A stretch of DNA of 64,000 nucleotides from Prauserella isguenensis (GCF_014191605.1 NZ_JACHWU010000004.1:248001-312000), one strand, 5' to 3'. Positions 26,535-35,825 are shown, counted from the first letter of the stretch. Notes: a model not told the origin generated them from the letters alone. Made by a program: numbers and translations.

Positions 26535-28084
26535 GAGGTCGCCAATCGTTGCTTGATCGTGCGTTTGACGACCTTGCCGTATCCGGACTTCGGGATCTCG
26601 TCCCACCACACGAAGCGTTTCGGGATCTTGTACCGCGCGAGCGAGTCACCGAGCCACGACCGGAGCTCGTCCTCGTCGGCGTCCTGGCCGTCGGAGGCGA
26701 CACACACCGCGACGCCGACCTCACCCCACTTCGGGTCCGGCACGCCCACGACCGCGACCTCGGCCACCGCCGGATGGTGCAGCAACCGTTCCTCGATCTC
26801 CCGTGGATACACATTGGACCCACCCGAGATGAACATGTCGGACGCCCTGCCCGTGACGTAGACGTAGCCTTCGGCGTCGACCATGCCCAGGTCTCCGGTG
26901 CGGAACCAGCCGTCGCGGAACGACTCGGCGTTGGCCACGTCGTTGCGCAGGTAGCCCGGGAACACCGCGGGACCCGCCACGCAGATCTCACCCTGGCCGC
27001 CGGTGGGCAGCTCGGTGCCGTCCGAGTCCTGGATGCTGACCTGCATCCCGGTGCGCGGGTAGCCGCAGGTGCCGTACTCGACCCCGTCGGGCGAGGGGCG
27101 GTCGTGCTCGTCCGGCGGCAGCACGGTGATGTTGCCGGTGACCTCGCCCAGGCCGTAGTACTGCACGAGCACGTCGCCGAGCACGTCACGGGCGTGCTGC
27201 TGGTCCGCGCGGTACATCGGCGCGCCCGCGTAGATGACGTAACGAAGCGAACCGAGGTCGTGGCGCGACGCCTCGGGCGCCTGGGTCAACGTCGTGAGGA
27301 TCGTCGGCACGGTGAAGGCATTGGTGACCCGCTCGGCCTCGACGAGTCTCCAGATCTCCGCGGGGTCCAGCCGCGTCGACGTCGGCAGCACCGTCTTCGC
27401 GCCCCGCGCCACCTGCGGCAGCAGGTGGACGCCTGCACCGTGCGACAGCGGTGCCACGACGATCTGCGCGTCGTCGGCACCGAGGCCGGGCATCAGGTCA
27501 CAGAGGTGGTTGTTGACGACGAACCCGAGCTGGTCGTGGGTCAGCACGACCGCCTTGGGCCTGCCGCTGGTGCCGGAGGTGAAGAAGTACCAGGCGTGGT
27601 CACCGTTCCACACCGGCTCGTCCGGTTCGCGCCCGGCCGGATCGGGCAGACCGGCCACGGCACCGTCGGCGTCGGCCGCGGCGCCGATCCACAGTGTGCC
27701 GCCGGTCAGGTCCGCGGCCTCGGCGACGGCGACGGCGTGGTCCGCGTAGTCGGCGTGGCAGATCAGCGCGCTCGGCGTCGTCAGCTCGGCCAGTCCCGCC
27801 ACCTCGGACGGGGTCAGGCGGAAGTTGGCCGGAGCGAACACGGCGCCCGCACGCCACACGCCGAACATCACCGCGACGAATTCGAGGTGGTTGGGGGAGT
27901 GCACCAGCACCGCGTCACCACGGCCGATGCCGCGGCGCCGCAGCTCGGCGGCGACCGCGGAGGCCCGCGCGTCCAGTTCCGGCCAGGAGAGGCGGGTCGG
28001 GCCCGAGACGACGGCGTCCCGGCCGGGCAGTCTGGTGGCGGCGGCGGTCAGCAGGTGGGCCAGGTTGACTGCTCGCAGCGTCAT
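26531..28084 (-). CDS. Acyl-CoA synthetase (AMP-forming)
   Basis: A 517-residue ANL-family ligase activating a carboxylic acid to its CoA thioester with ATP. Motifs in order: FFTSGTSGRPKAVVLTH (about residue 168), YGLGEVTGN (about 312), GWFRTGDLGMVDAEGYVYV (about 388), GRASDMFISGGSNVYP, and the C-terminal catalytic lysine in KSGYGKVVKR. Substrate cannot be read from sequence. Its ATG overlaps the thiolase stop by four bases and its own stop overlaps the PCC gene start. Confidence 0.93.
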   Translation of the reverse strand: MTLRAVNLAHLLTAAATRLPGRDAVVSGPTRLSWPELDARASAVAAELRRRGIGRGDAVLVHSPNHLEFVAVMFGVWRAGAVFAPANFRLTPSEVAGLAELTTPSALICHADYADHAVAVAEAADLTGGTLWIGAAADADGAVAGLPDPAGREPDEPVWNGDHAWYFFTSGTSGRPKAVVLTHDQLGFVVNNHLCDLMPGLGADDAQIVVAPLSHGAGVHLLPQVARGAKTVLPTSTRLDPAEIWRLVEAERVTNAFTVPTILTTLTQAPEASRHDLGSLRYVIYAGAPMYRADQQHARDVLGDVLVQYYGLGEVTGNITVLPPDEHDRPSPDGVEYGTCGYPRTGMQVSIQDSDGTELPTGGQGEICVAGPAVFPGYLRNDVANAESFRDGWFRTGDLGMVDAEGYVYVTGRASDMFISGGSNVYPREIEERLLHHPAVAEVAVVGVPDPKWGEVGVAVCVASDGQDADEDELRSWLGDSLARYKIPKRFVWWDEIPKSGYGKVVKRTIKQRLATS

Positions 28085-29253
28085 CGCACCCGCTCCAGCA
28101 CCGAGCAGTAGTTGGCGACCGCGACGCCGCCCATGTTGAACACCGCGGCCAGTTCGGCACCGGGAACCTGCATGTCGCCCGCTTCGCCGGTCAACTGCAG
28201 CGCGGCCATGATGTGTTGCGACACCCCCGTCGCGCCGATGGGGTGTCCCTTCGACTTGAGCCCCCCGGACGGGTTGACCGGCAGCTCGCCGTCGCGTTCC
28301 GTGCGTCCGGAGTCGATGACCGTGGCGCCTTTGCCCGGCTCGGCGAGCCCGAACGCCTCGTACTGCAACAGTTCGGCGACGGTGAAGCAGTCGTGCGTCT
28401 CGATGAGGTCCAGATCGGACAGTGCGGCACCCGCCTCGTTCGTGGCCCCGGCGAACGCCGCCCTGGCACCAGCGAAGGCGAGCACGTCGTCCCGGCGGCT
28501 CAGCGGCAGGTGGTCGTTGGCGTGGGCCCGGCCGCGCCAGCCCACGGCGCGGGGTGCGGTCGCCGCGACGTCCGGCGAAGCCACGACGAGTGCGGCGGCG
28601 CCGTCGGAGACCAGCGAGCAGTCCGTGCGGCGGAGCGGATCGGCCACGAACGGATTGCGGTCCGACACCTCGGCGCAGAACTCGAAGCCCAGGTCCTTGC
28701 GCAGGTGCGCGTACGGATTGCCGACGCCGTTGCGATGGTTCTTCGCGGCGATGCGGGCGAGCGTGTCGCGGTGGTCGCCGTACCGCTCGAAGTAGTCACG
28801 GGCGATCCCGGCGAACACGCCCGCGAAGCTGCCCGCCTGTTCCTCCTCCTTGCGGTAGGAGGCGGTCAGCAGCGCGTCGCCCACCACCTCGGCCTCGGCG
28901 GCCGTCATCTTCTCCGCGCCGGCGACGAGTGCGATCCGGCCGCGGCCCGACTGCACGAAGTCCAGTGCCGTGAACAGCGCCGAGGACCCGGTTGCGCAGG
29001 CGTTCTCGGTGCGCACGGCGGGCACGGTCGCCAGTTCGGGACGGCCCGCCCCGACGAGACCCGCCTCGAACCCCTGGCGGGAGAAACCGCCGTTGAACAC
29101 GCCGACGAAGAGCCCGTCGACGTCACCGGGCGCGATGCCCGCATGGTCGACGGCCGCGCCGGTGACGCCGGCCAGCAGCGCCTCGACGTCCGGTTCGGAC
29201 GCCTTGCCGAACCGGGAATGCGCCCAGCCGATGATCGCGGGGGTGGCTGTCAT
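28081..29253 (-). CDS. Thiolase superfamily protein (SCP2/lipid-transfer type)
   Basis: A 390-residue thiolase of the SCP2/lipid-transfer branch. The nucleophile is in NACATGSSALF (about residue 88), with THDCFTVAE and SKGHPIGATG later. In steroid and side-chain catabolism such proteins act as thiolases or aldolase partners. Typically they need the acid to be CoA-activated first, which fits the adjoining synthetase. AGAGGA precedes the ATG at 29253, which overlaps the stop of the IclR gene as ATGA. Confidence 0.88.
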   Translation of the reverse strand: MTATPAIIGWAHSRFGKASEPDVEALLAGVTGAAVDHAGIAPGDVDGLFVGVFNGGFSRQGFEAGLVGAGRPELATVPAVRTENACATGSSALFTALDFVQSGRGRIALVAGAEKMTAAEAEVVGDALLTASYRKEEEQAGSFAGVFAGIARDYFERYGDHRDTLARIAAKNHRNGVGNPYAHLRKDLGFEFCAEVSDRNPFVADPLRRTDCSLVSDGAAALVVASPDVAATAPRAVGWRGRAHANDHLPLSRRDDVLAFAGARAAFAGATNEAGAALSDLDLIETHDCFTVAELLQYEAFGLAEPGKGATVIDSGRTERDGELPVNPSGGLKSKGHPIGATGVSQHIMAALQLTGEAGDMQVPGAELAAVFNMGGVAVANYCSVLERVR

Positions 29254-30173
29254 GGTCGTCCTCTCACGGGTCGAGACTCCTGGGAACGGGTGAGTGCGGC
29301 GTGGATCGACCGGGCCTCGGTGTGCAGCAGGGCGGCGAGCTCGTCGCACTGCGGCGGGTCGAAGCGCTCGGCGATACCGGCGACGCTGAGCGCGGCGACC
29401 GGCCGGCCCGCGGCGTCGTGCACCGGGACGCCGAGTGCCCACGACCCGGCGATGACCCGGCCGTCGTTCAGTGCGTATCCGTCCCGGCGCGACCGGCGAA
29501 CGAGACCGCGCAGTGTCTCGTCGTCGAACCCGGGATAGTGGCCGCGGGTCGTGGCAGTGGAGGCCAGTACGTCGTCGATGTCGTCATCGGACAGTGCGCT
29601 GAGGACGGCGAGACTGCCCGCGCCGATGCCCAGCGGATGCCGGTCGCCGACCGCCAGTGCGTAGTTGCGGATCGGGCCGGGCCCCTCCTGCCTGCGCGTG
29701 CACACGCCGTAGCTGCCGTGGCGCACGGTCAGGAACGTCGTGTCGGTGGAGGTGTCGGCTATCCGGATGAGGCTGTCGGTGCTCGCCTCGCCGAGGTCGT
29801 CGGCCCGATGGCCCGCCAGTTCGCCGAGCACGCCCGCCTGCAGTCCGAGGCGGTAGCAGGCCGTGCCCGGATCCTGTTCGACGTATCCCTCTGCGACGAG
29901 TGCGACGAGTACGCGGCGCACGCTCGCTTTGGGACGTCCGCTGACGCGCGTGAGTTCGGCGAGCGACACCCCTTCCGGGCGGTCGCGTGCCAGCACGCCG
30001 ACGAGGTTCAGCAGCACGAGTGCCCGCTGGATGCTCTGCGAACCGGACGGCCGGTCGGCCTCATCCGCGGTGTGAGCGATGGTCCATGATGCGGACCTAC
30101 GAGCCGCTCGTCCGAGCTCGGGGGGCGGCGCGGCGGATCGCTGCGCGTCGGCATTGGCGCTCACACCAGCCAT
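29250..30173 (-). CDS. IclR-family regulator heading the five-gene operon
   Basis: A regulator of about 307 residues with a winged HTH (GSQSIQRALVLLNLV, LAELTRVSGRPKASVRRVL, DPGTACYRLGLQ) and a GAF-like effector domain. The N-terminus is uncertain: in-frame ATGs at 30176 and 30173 or a GTG at 30164 are possible and none has a good ribosome binding site; the first 60 residues precede the HTH. It is the first gene of the leftward operon and divergent from TRAP genes, with a perfect palindrome between, so it likely controls both and itself. Confidence 0.87.
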   Translation of the reverse strand: MAGVSANADAQRSAAPPPELGRAARRSASWTIAHTADEADRPSGSQSIQRALVLLNLVGVLARDRPEGVSLAELTRVSGRPKASVRRVLVALVAEGYVEQDPGTACYRLGLQAGVLGELAGHRADDLGEASTDSLIRIADTSTDTTFLTVRHGSYGVCTRRQEGPGPIRNYALAVGDRHPLGIGAGSLAVLSALSDDDIDDVLASTATTRGHYPGFDDETLRGLVRRSRRDGYALNDGRVIAGSWALGVPVHDAAGRPVAALSVAGIAERFDPPQCDELAALLHTEARSIHAALTRSQESRPVRGRP

Positions 30174-30184
30174 CATGAGTCTGT

Positions 30185-30218
30185 CGAAACGGTTTCGCAA
30201 CGGTCCATATTGTGGACC
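30185..30218. promoter_or_regulatory. Two palindromes between IclR and TRAP genes
   Basis: GGTCCATATTGTGGACC (30202-30218) is a perfect 6-bp inverted repeat with 5-base spacer of the kind bound by IclR proteins. CGAAACGGTTTCG (30185-30197) is a second perfect odd-length palindrome five bases away. Both lie just outside the IclR start. Confidence 0.7.
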
Positions 30219-30304
30219 ACGGATCTCGAGCCTGCATTGACATCGTTGATCGGCTTCTCTCAATATCGGTGAGCCCCTCCGGGGCGGACGAGGAGAAACG
30301 GACA

Positions 30305-31312
30305 ATGATGTCGAAGCGCCTTCGCGGCGCCGTCGCACTGCTGGCCTGCCTGGTGCTCGGCGCATGCGGCTCGGTGACGGCCACGCCGAACGCACCGGTC
30401 TACACCTGGGACATGACCGTCACGGTCGGGGAGTCCTCCACCTGGTACAAGGCTGCGCAGCGGTTCGCCGAGACGCTGTCGCGCGAGTCCGGTGGGCGGA
30501 TGAAACTCCGCGTGTTCACGGGCGAACAGTTGTCGGCGGGAGACCCGGCCGCAGGCGTCGAACAGCTGATGAACGGCGACAAGGACTTCTCGTACAACTC
30601 CACCATCATCTACGCGGGCATCGACCCGCGGTTCGGCGCGATCAACGCCCCGTTCCTGTACCGGGACTACGACGAGGCGGATCGCGCGCTCAACAGCGGC
30701 GCGGTGGAGGCCTACGAGAAGTTGTCCTCCGAGTTCGGCGTGAAGATGCTCGGTTTCGGTGAGAGCGGCTTCCGTCAGCTGACCAACAACGTCCGCCCGG
30801 TCGGCAAGCCCGAGGACCTGGCCGGGATCAAGGTGCGCATCCCCGGGATCGGGATGTTCACCGACATCTTCCGCAGGCTCGGTGCCAACCCGACGACGAT
30901 GAACTTCTCCGAGGTGTTCACCTCGCTCCAGCAGGGCACGATCGAGGGGCAGGAGAACCCGATGGACGTCATCTCGTCGGCAGGGCTCGCCGAGGTCCAG
31001 CGGCATCTGACGGTCTGGAACTACGTCTACGACCCGCTGATCCTGGGGATGAACCAGGACCTGTTCCGCTCGCTGAGTCCCGAGGACCGGGACATCGTGG
31101 AGCAGGCCGCGGCCGATGCGAACGCGTTCCAGATCGAGACGAACCGTGGGCTCGAGCAACAGCAGATCGACGAGCAGTCGAAGCTGATGACAACGACCGT
31201 GCCCACCGATGCACAGATCGCCCGCTTCCGTGCGGCGGTGCGGCCGCTGTACGAAGCCTACGAATCGGTGTGGGGACCAGACATGGTCCGTGCCGTGAGC
31301 CCGGAGCGCTGA
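30305..31312 (+). CDS. dctP: TRAP transporter solute-binding lipoprotein (DctP)
   Basis: A 335-residue extracytoplasmic binding protein, lipid-anchored at C21 (lipobox LGAC) after a typical signal peptide. DctP hallmarks are YNSTIIYAGIDPRFGAINAP, the carboxylate-binding arginine region LAGIKVRIPGIGMFTDIFR, and FTSLQQGTIEGQENP. TRAP systems import organic acids using a sodium or proton gradient. GAGGAG precedes the ATG at 30305. Three bases separate it from dctQ. Regulation by the divergent IclR protein is likely. Confidence 0.93.
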   Translation: MMSKRLRGAVALLACLVLGACGSVTATPNAPVYTWDMTVTVGESSTWYKAAQRFAETLSRESGGRMKLRVFTGEQLSAGDPAAGVEQLMNGDKDFSYNSTIIYAGIDPRFGAINAPFLYRDYDEADRALNSGAVEAYEKLSSEFGVKMLGFGESGFRQLTNNVRPVGKPEDLAGIKVRIPGIGMFTDIFRRLGANPTTMNFSEVFTSLQQGTIEGQENPMDVISSAGLAEVQRHLTVWNYVYDPLILGMNQDLFRSLSPEDRDIVEQAAADANAFQIETNRGLEQQQIDEQSKLMTTTVPTDAQIARFRAAVRPLYEAYESVWGPDMVRAVSPER

Positions 31313-31315
31313 ACC

Positions 31316-31828
31316 ATGCACAGGTCCACTTCGGAACGTGTACTCACGGTCGCGGAGAACGTACTGGCGGCCGTCCCGTTCGCAGTCGTCGCGGTGGTGG
31401 CGTTCGTCAACGTCTTCAGCCGGTACTTCCTCAACGCCTCGCTGGCCTTCACCTCCGAACTGACCGTGAATCTCGCGGTGTGGATGGTGACGATGGGTGC
31501 CGTGATCGGGCTGCGAGAAGGTGCCCACCTGGGATTCAGTGCTCTTCACGACAAGGCCACCGGGCTCCTGCGGCAGGTCATGACGATACTGATCACAGCC
31601 GCGATCCTCGTGTTCCTGGCTGTGCTGCTGTACTTCGGCATCGACATGATGATCGGGCAGATCGACAGCGGCAGGGCGACACCGTCGATCGGGGTGCCGC
31701 AGTGGTTGTTCACCGCCGCCCTCCCCGTGGGCGCGGTGTTCGGCGTGTACCGCACACTGCAGGCGAGCCGGGCCGGTTTCCACAGATCCACAGTGGATTC
31801 ACAGCCGAGTGAGGAGGCCGACCGGTGA
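31316..31828 (+). CDS. dctQ: TRAP transporter small permease (DctQ)
   Basis: A 170-residue membrane protein with four hydrophobic helices (residues 15-40, 50-68, 85-110, 125-145) and the family pattern ELTVNLAVWMVTMGAVIGLR followed by EGAHLGF. It forms the transport complex with DctM and receives substrate from DctP. The hydrophilic C-terminal tail is short. The downstream dctM start overlaps its stop. Confidence 0.9.
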   Translation: MHRSTSERVLTVAENVLAAVPFAVVAVVAFVNVFSRYFLNASLAFTSELTVNLAVWMVTMGAVIGLREGAHLGFSALHDKATGLLRQVMTILITAAILVFLAVLLYFGIDMMIGQIDSGRATPSIGVPQWLFTAALPVGAVFGVYRTLQASRAGFHRSTVDSQPSEEADR

Positions 31829-33216
31829 TCGGTGGCGTGCTGTTCGGCAGCTTCTTCGTGTTGCTGCTGCTGGGTGTTCCCGTGGCGTTTTCGCTCGGTG
31901 TCGCGGCCTGCATCTCGCTGGTGGCCATGGGCGGTTTCGGCGAACTGTCGATCGTGCCGAACGTCTTCACCGCCTCCGTGGCGTCGGAGACGTTGCTGGC
32001 GATCCCGTTCTTCATCCTCGCCGGCGTGATCATGGAATACGCCGGCATTTCCCGCAGGCTGGTGGACCTCGCGCACGCCTGCGTGGGCGGTCGCAAGCAC
32101 GGACTGGCGATCGTCGTGATCGTCGCCGCCTTCTTCTTCTCCGCGATCTCCGGGTCGGGCCCGGCGACCGTGGCGGCGATCGGCTCGATCCTCATTCCCG
32201 CCCTGATCCGCCATGGCTACGCCGCCCGGCATGCGACGTCCTTGCTCGCCAGCGCGGGTTCCATGGGCATCATCGTGCCGCCGAGTGTCGCGTTCATCGT
32301 CTTCGCGGTGGTCGTCAGCGACTACGCGGGAGTGTCGATCGTTCGTCTGTTCGTGGCGGGCATCGTTCCCGGCATCCTGCTGGCGGTCGCGCTCGTGGCG
32401 GCCAGTCTGTTCCTGCCACGGACACAACCGGTCAAGGTGGCGGCGGGGGGATCCGGCGGCGATGCGGGCGGCACCGGCGATCACGGTGGCACGGCCGACG
32501 GTGGCGACGCGGGCACGCCCCCGTCCGGCGAGGCTCTCGATGCGACCGCATCGCAGGGATTCGCCGCGTCCTTCGGCAAGGCGATTCCGGGTCTGCTGGT
32601 ACCGCTGATCATTCTCGGCGGCATCTACGGCGGTATCGTCACGCCGACCGAATCGGCGGTGGTCGCGGCGGTCTACGCGTTGCTCGTCGGCCTGTTCGTC
32701 TACCGGGAGATCAGCCCGCGGCAGCTCTACCGCATCCTCGTGACCGCTTCGGCGCAGTCGGCCGTGGTGATGCTGATCGTGGGTGCGGCATCGGTGTTCG
32801 CCTACGTGGTGACCGTGAACCAGATCGCGGAGGACCTCTCCGACGCGCTGCTGGGGTTGACCGACAACACCGTGCTGATCGTATTGCTGGCCATTGTGGT
32901 GCTGTTGATCGTCGGCGCGTTCATCGACGCCGTTTCCGCGCTGTACCTCTTCGTCCCGATCATCGCGCCGGTGTTGCTCGAAGCGGGTGTCGACGTGACG
33001 ACCATCGGCGTGATGATGGTCGTGAACCTGGCGCTCGGGCTGGTGACACCACCGGTCGGTGTCAACCTGTTCGTCGCGGCCGGGATCGCCAAGGTGCCAC
33101 TGATCGAGGTCGTCAAGGGAATCCGGCCCTTCTTCGCCGCGGGCCTGATCGTGCTGCTTCTCGTCTCGTACGTCCCCCAGTTGTCGAACTGGCTGCCGGA
33201 CCTGTTGGGCTTCTAG
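31825..33216 (+). CDS. dctM: TRAP transporter large permease (DctM) with Gly-rich loop
   Basis: A 463-residue transport subunit with about 12 membrane helices. Typical motifs are ISGSGPATVAAIGSILIPAL and the mirrored VTPTESAVVAAVYALLVG and MVVNLALGLVTPPVGVNLFV. Unusually, the loop at about residues 208-238 is a Gly/Asp/Thr low-complexity stretch (GGSGGDAGGTGDHGG and so on) rather than the short loop normally seen. GTG start at 31825 overlaps dctQ as GTGA. Confidence 0.92.
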   Translation: MIGGVLFGSFFVLLLLGVPVAFSLGVAACISLVAMGGFGELSIVPNVFTASVASETLLAIPFFILAGVIMEYAGISRRLVDLAHACVGGRKHGLAIVVIVAAFFFSAISGSGPATVAAIGSILIPALIRHGYAARHATSLLASAGSMGIIVPPSVAFIVFAVVVSDYAGVSIVRLFVAGIVPGILLAVALVAASLFLPRTQPVKVAAGGSGGDAGGTGDHGGTADGGDAGTPPSGEALDATASQGFAASFGKAIPGLLVPLIILGGIYGGIVTPTESAVVAAVYALLVGLFVYREISPRQLYRILVTASAQSAVVMLIVGAASVFAYVVTVNQIAEDLSDALLGLTDNTVLIVLLAIVVLLIVGAFIDAVSALYLFVPIIAPVLLEAGVDVTTIGVMMVVNLALGLVTPPVGVNLFVAAGIAKVPLIEVVKGIRPFFAAGLIVLLLVSYVPQLSNWLPDLLGF

Positions 33217-33229
33217 AAGGGAACATGCC

Positions 33230-33994
33230 GTGAACCCATTCGACCTCACCGGTCGCGCCGCGCTCGTCACCGGTGGTGCGCGCGGTATCGGTCTGGCCGT
33301 GGCGCGGGGTCTGGCCGCGCAGGGCGCTCACGTGCTGGTGGCCGACCTGGCCGACCAGCCGGCGGACGTGACGGCGCTGGCCGAGGATTTCCCGCAGCAA
33401 CGGGTGCTGTATCGGAAGGTCGACGTCCGTGACGAGGAGGCGGTGGGCGTCTCGGTCGATGCGGCCGTCGGAGAACTCGGCTCGCTCGATGTGCTCGTCA
33501 ACAACGCGGGTACGGCCAGCCGGAGCGGGCTGGACACGCTCACCGACGACGAGTGGTACCGCGACCTCGACACGAATCTGCGCGGGATGTTCCTGTACTG
33601 CCGTGCCGCCCGACCGCACATGCGGGCTCAGGGCCATGGACGGATCATCAACGTCAGCTCGATCTCCGGGGTCATGGGCGGACCGCGCTCCGGGGGTGAG
33701 GGCGGCGGCCGCTCGGGTCCCTCATACGCGGCGTCGAAGGGTGGCGTGATCGCGTTGACCAAGTGGCTCGCCAAGGAGCTCGGTGTCGAGGGGATCACCT
33801 GCAACTCGGTCGCCCCTGGCCCGATCGCGACGGCGTTGACCGCCGATGTCGACTACGCGCTGGACGACCAGCTGATCAAGCGTATGGGTACACCGGAGGA
33901 AGTCGCGGCGGCGGTGGGCTACTTGGCCGGGCCGGGCGCGGGATACGTGACGGGGCAGGTCCTGAAGGTCTGCGGCGGCGCGGCCATCGGATGA
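33230..33994 (+). CDS. Short-chain dehydrogenase in the TRAP operon
   Basis: A 254-residue classical SDR: TGGARGIG cofactor loop, NNAG, catalytic Ser in VSSISGV and Tyr-x3-Lys in YAASK, with a Gly/Ser-rich insertion (GGPRSGGEGGGRSGPS) just before the catalytic Tyr. Asp in LVADLAD indicates NAD+. GTG at 33230 follows AGAAGGGA; an upstream ATG hits a stop at once. Thirteen bases after dctM, so co-transcribed; it probably oxidises the imported substrate. Confidence 0.88.
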   Translation: MNPFDLTGRAALVTGGARGIGLAVARGLAAQGAHVLVADLADQPADVTALAEDFPQQRVLYRKVDVRDEEAVGVSVDAAVGELGSLDVLVNNAGTASRSGLDTLTDDEWYRDLDTNLRGMFLYCRAARPHMRAQGHGRIINVSSISGVMGGPRSGGEGGGRSGPSYAASKGGVIALTKWLAKELGVEGITCNSVAPGPIATALTADVDYALDDQLIKRMGTPEEVAAAVGYLAGPGAGYVTGQVLKVCGGAAIG

Positions 33995-34010
33995 CGCCCG
34001 CAGACCCGGC

Positions 34011-34095
34011 CGCCGACGCGGCGAAAGCCGACACCGGTCAGCGACGCGGGTGGCGAACGGGTGCGCTCTCCGGCTCGCCGACGCGGCGAAAGCCG
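34011..34095. repeat. Pair of 20-base direct repeats between SDR and esterase genes
   Basis: CGCCGACGCGGCGAAAGCCG occurs identically at 34011-34030 and 34076-34095. The copies are 65 bases apart in a 234-base interval without a supported gene. Confidence 0.9.
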
Positions 34096-34228
34096 GCGTG
34101 GGTGCGGCACGACGTCGTGTGTGATCGCAGCGCCCGCTGCACACTACGAAGGTCTGTCAATCAGTGACTCGTGGGGTGAATATCTGGTACTTCTCTCACA
34201 TCCACTTCGACGGCACTGGAGGGACATC

Positions 34229-35221
34229 GTGTTTGACCGCGGGCTGAACAGGCGCAATATCCTCAAGGGTGCGGGCGGCCTGGCCGCGACGGCGGCCTTG
34301 GGCGGAGCTGCGATGGCTGTCGGGGCCTCGTCGGCGGCCGCGGCGAGGCCGGCGGCGGATCTCGCCGTCGTCGACAGCAACCAGGACGACCCGCGCATGT
34401 GGTGGTACGAGTTCGCGACGTCCGAGATCGGATGGAATCCGCGCGTCAATGTGCTGTTGCCCGACGATTACCACACGAGCGGCCGGACGTATCCCGTGCT
34501 GTATCTGCTGCACGGCGGCGGCATCGGGCAGAACTTCACGGCCTTCGACGCCCTTGGCATCCGCGAGAAGACGGCCGGCAGGCCGCTGATCGTGGTCATG
34601 CCCGACGGCGGGAGCGCCGGTTGGTACTCGAACCCGGTCACGTCGCACACCGGGCCGCGCAACTGGGAGAGCTTCCACATCCACCAGTTGCTGCCGTGGG
34701 TCGAGTCGACCTTCCGCGCCCACACGTCGATGGACGGACGGGCGGTGTCCGGGTTCTCGATGGGCGGTTTCGGAGCCCTCAAGTATGCGGCCAAGTACCA
34801 CGGTCATTTCGGCTCGGTGAGCGCCCACTCGGGTCCCGCGAGTCTGCGACGGGACTTCGGCGCGGTGGCGCACTGGGCGAATCTGTCGTCGGCGGCGGTC
34901 GAGCTCGGCACCGGGACCGTGTACGGGGTGCCGTGGGACGAGGCCCGGGTGAGTGCGGACAACGCGGTGGAGAACATCGAGCGCTACCGCGGCAAACGCG
35001 TCTTCCTCGCGGCCGGTACGAGTCCGGAACCGATCCACATCAACCCGGGTGACTCCATCAACGAGACCCACGTGCTCGCCGGGCAACGCGAGTTCAAGGC
35101 CGCTCTGGACAACGCCGGTATCGCACACGACTCGCACGAGGCGCCCGGTGGCCACTTCGTCAGGCCCGAGCTGCTGCAGGCCGACATCGATGGCGTGGTC
35201 GCCACGCTGCGCGGAGCCTGA
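34229..35221 (+). CDS. Tat-exported esterase of the antigen 85/esterase D fold
   Basis: A 330-residue alpha/beta hydrolase. The GTG at 34229 is chosen because GGAGGGAC precedes it and gives a proper twin-arginine signal (NRRNILKGAGGLAATAALGG, RR at residues 8-9, Ala-rich cleavage region near 35-40). The nucleophile elbow is GFSMGGFGALK with S177; LYLLHGGGIGQN supplies the oxyanion region and the catalytic His is likely H309 in GGHFV. Secreted folded enzymes of this family cleave esters. It may process an extracellular precursor of the acid taken up by the TRAP system. Confidence 0.88.
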   Translation: MFDRGLNRRNILKGAGGLAATAALGGAAMAVGASSAAAARPAADLAVVDSNQDDPRMWWYEFATSEIGWNPRVNVLLPDDYHTSGRTYPVLYLLHGGGIGQNFTAFDALGIREKTAGRPLIVVMPDGGSAGWYSNPVTSHTGPRNWESFHIHQLLPWVESTFRAHTSMDGRAVSGFSMGGFGALKYAAKYHGHFGSVSAHSGPASLRRDFGAVAHWANLSSAAVELGTGTVYGVPWDEARVSADNAVENIERYRGKRVFLAAGTSPEPIHINPGDSINETHVLAGQREFKAALDNAGIAHDSHEAPGGHFVRPELLQADIDGVVATLRGA

Positions 35222-35225
35222 GTGC

Positions 35226-35825
35226 ATGTCGGTATCGCCACGCATCCCGCCGGGGACCCGCAAGGACATCGGAGTGCTCAACATGGGCACCGCGAAGCTG
35301 CTGGGGATCGCCAGCGGCAGCGGGCCTCCGAACCTGTTCACCACGCTCGCCCGGCACCGGCGCATGTACCGGCCGTGGTTGGCGTTCGCGGGGTCCCTGA
35401 TGCCGGGCGGCTCGTTGCCACGCCTGGACAGCGAACTGATCATCCTGCGTGTCGCGCACCTGACCGGATGCACCTACGAACGCCGCCACCACGAGTCGCT
35501 CGGCCTGAAGGCGGGGCTGAGCCCGGAACAGATCGCGCGAGTCCAGGACGGACCTGCGGGCGGGGGTTGGTCGGCGCGGCACGCGGCTCTGTTGCGGGCC
35601 ACTGACGAGCTGCACCGCACCCACACGCTCGACGACGAGACGTGGGCCGAGCTCGCCGAGTTCCTCGGCCGTCGACAGCTCATCGAACTGCCGATGCTGG
35701 TCGGGCATTACGAGATGCTGGCGATGACGCTCAACACGCTGCGGGTGCAGCCGGACGAGGTCGCCGAGCCCACGTCCCGCATCGGACGTGCACTGGCAAC
35801 ATGGGCGGCGAGGCGGCGCGACTGA
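35226..35825 (+). CDS. Carboxymuconolactone decarboxylase/AhpD-like protein
   Basis: A 199-residue helical protein of the CMD/AhpD superfamily. The core is SELIILRVAHLTGCTYERRH followed by HESLGLKAGLSPEQIARV, typical of the family, but with a single Cys instead of the CxxC of true alkylhydroperoxidases, so peroxidase action is doubtful and decarboxylase or hydrolase-like action more likely. Four bases separate it from the esterase gene. Catalytic role not known. Confidence 0.85.
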   Translation: MSVSPRIPPGTRKDIGVLNMGTAKLLGIASGSGPPNLFTTLARHRRMYRPWLAFAGSLMPGGSLPRLDSELIILRVAHLTGCTYERRHHESLGLKAGLSPEQIARVQDGPAGGGWSARHAALLRATDELHRTHTLDDETWAELAEFLGRRQLIELPMLVGHYEMLAMTLNTLRVQPDEVAEPTSRIGRALATWAARRRD

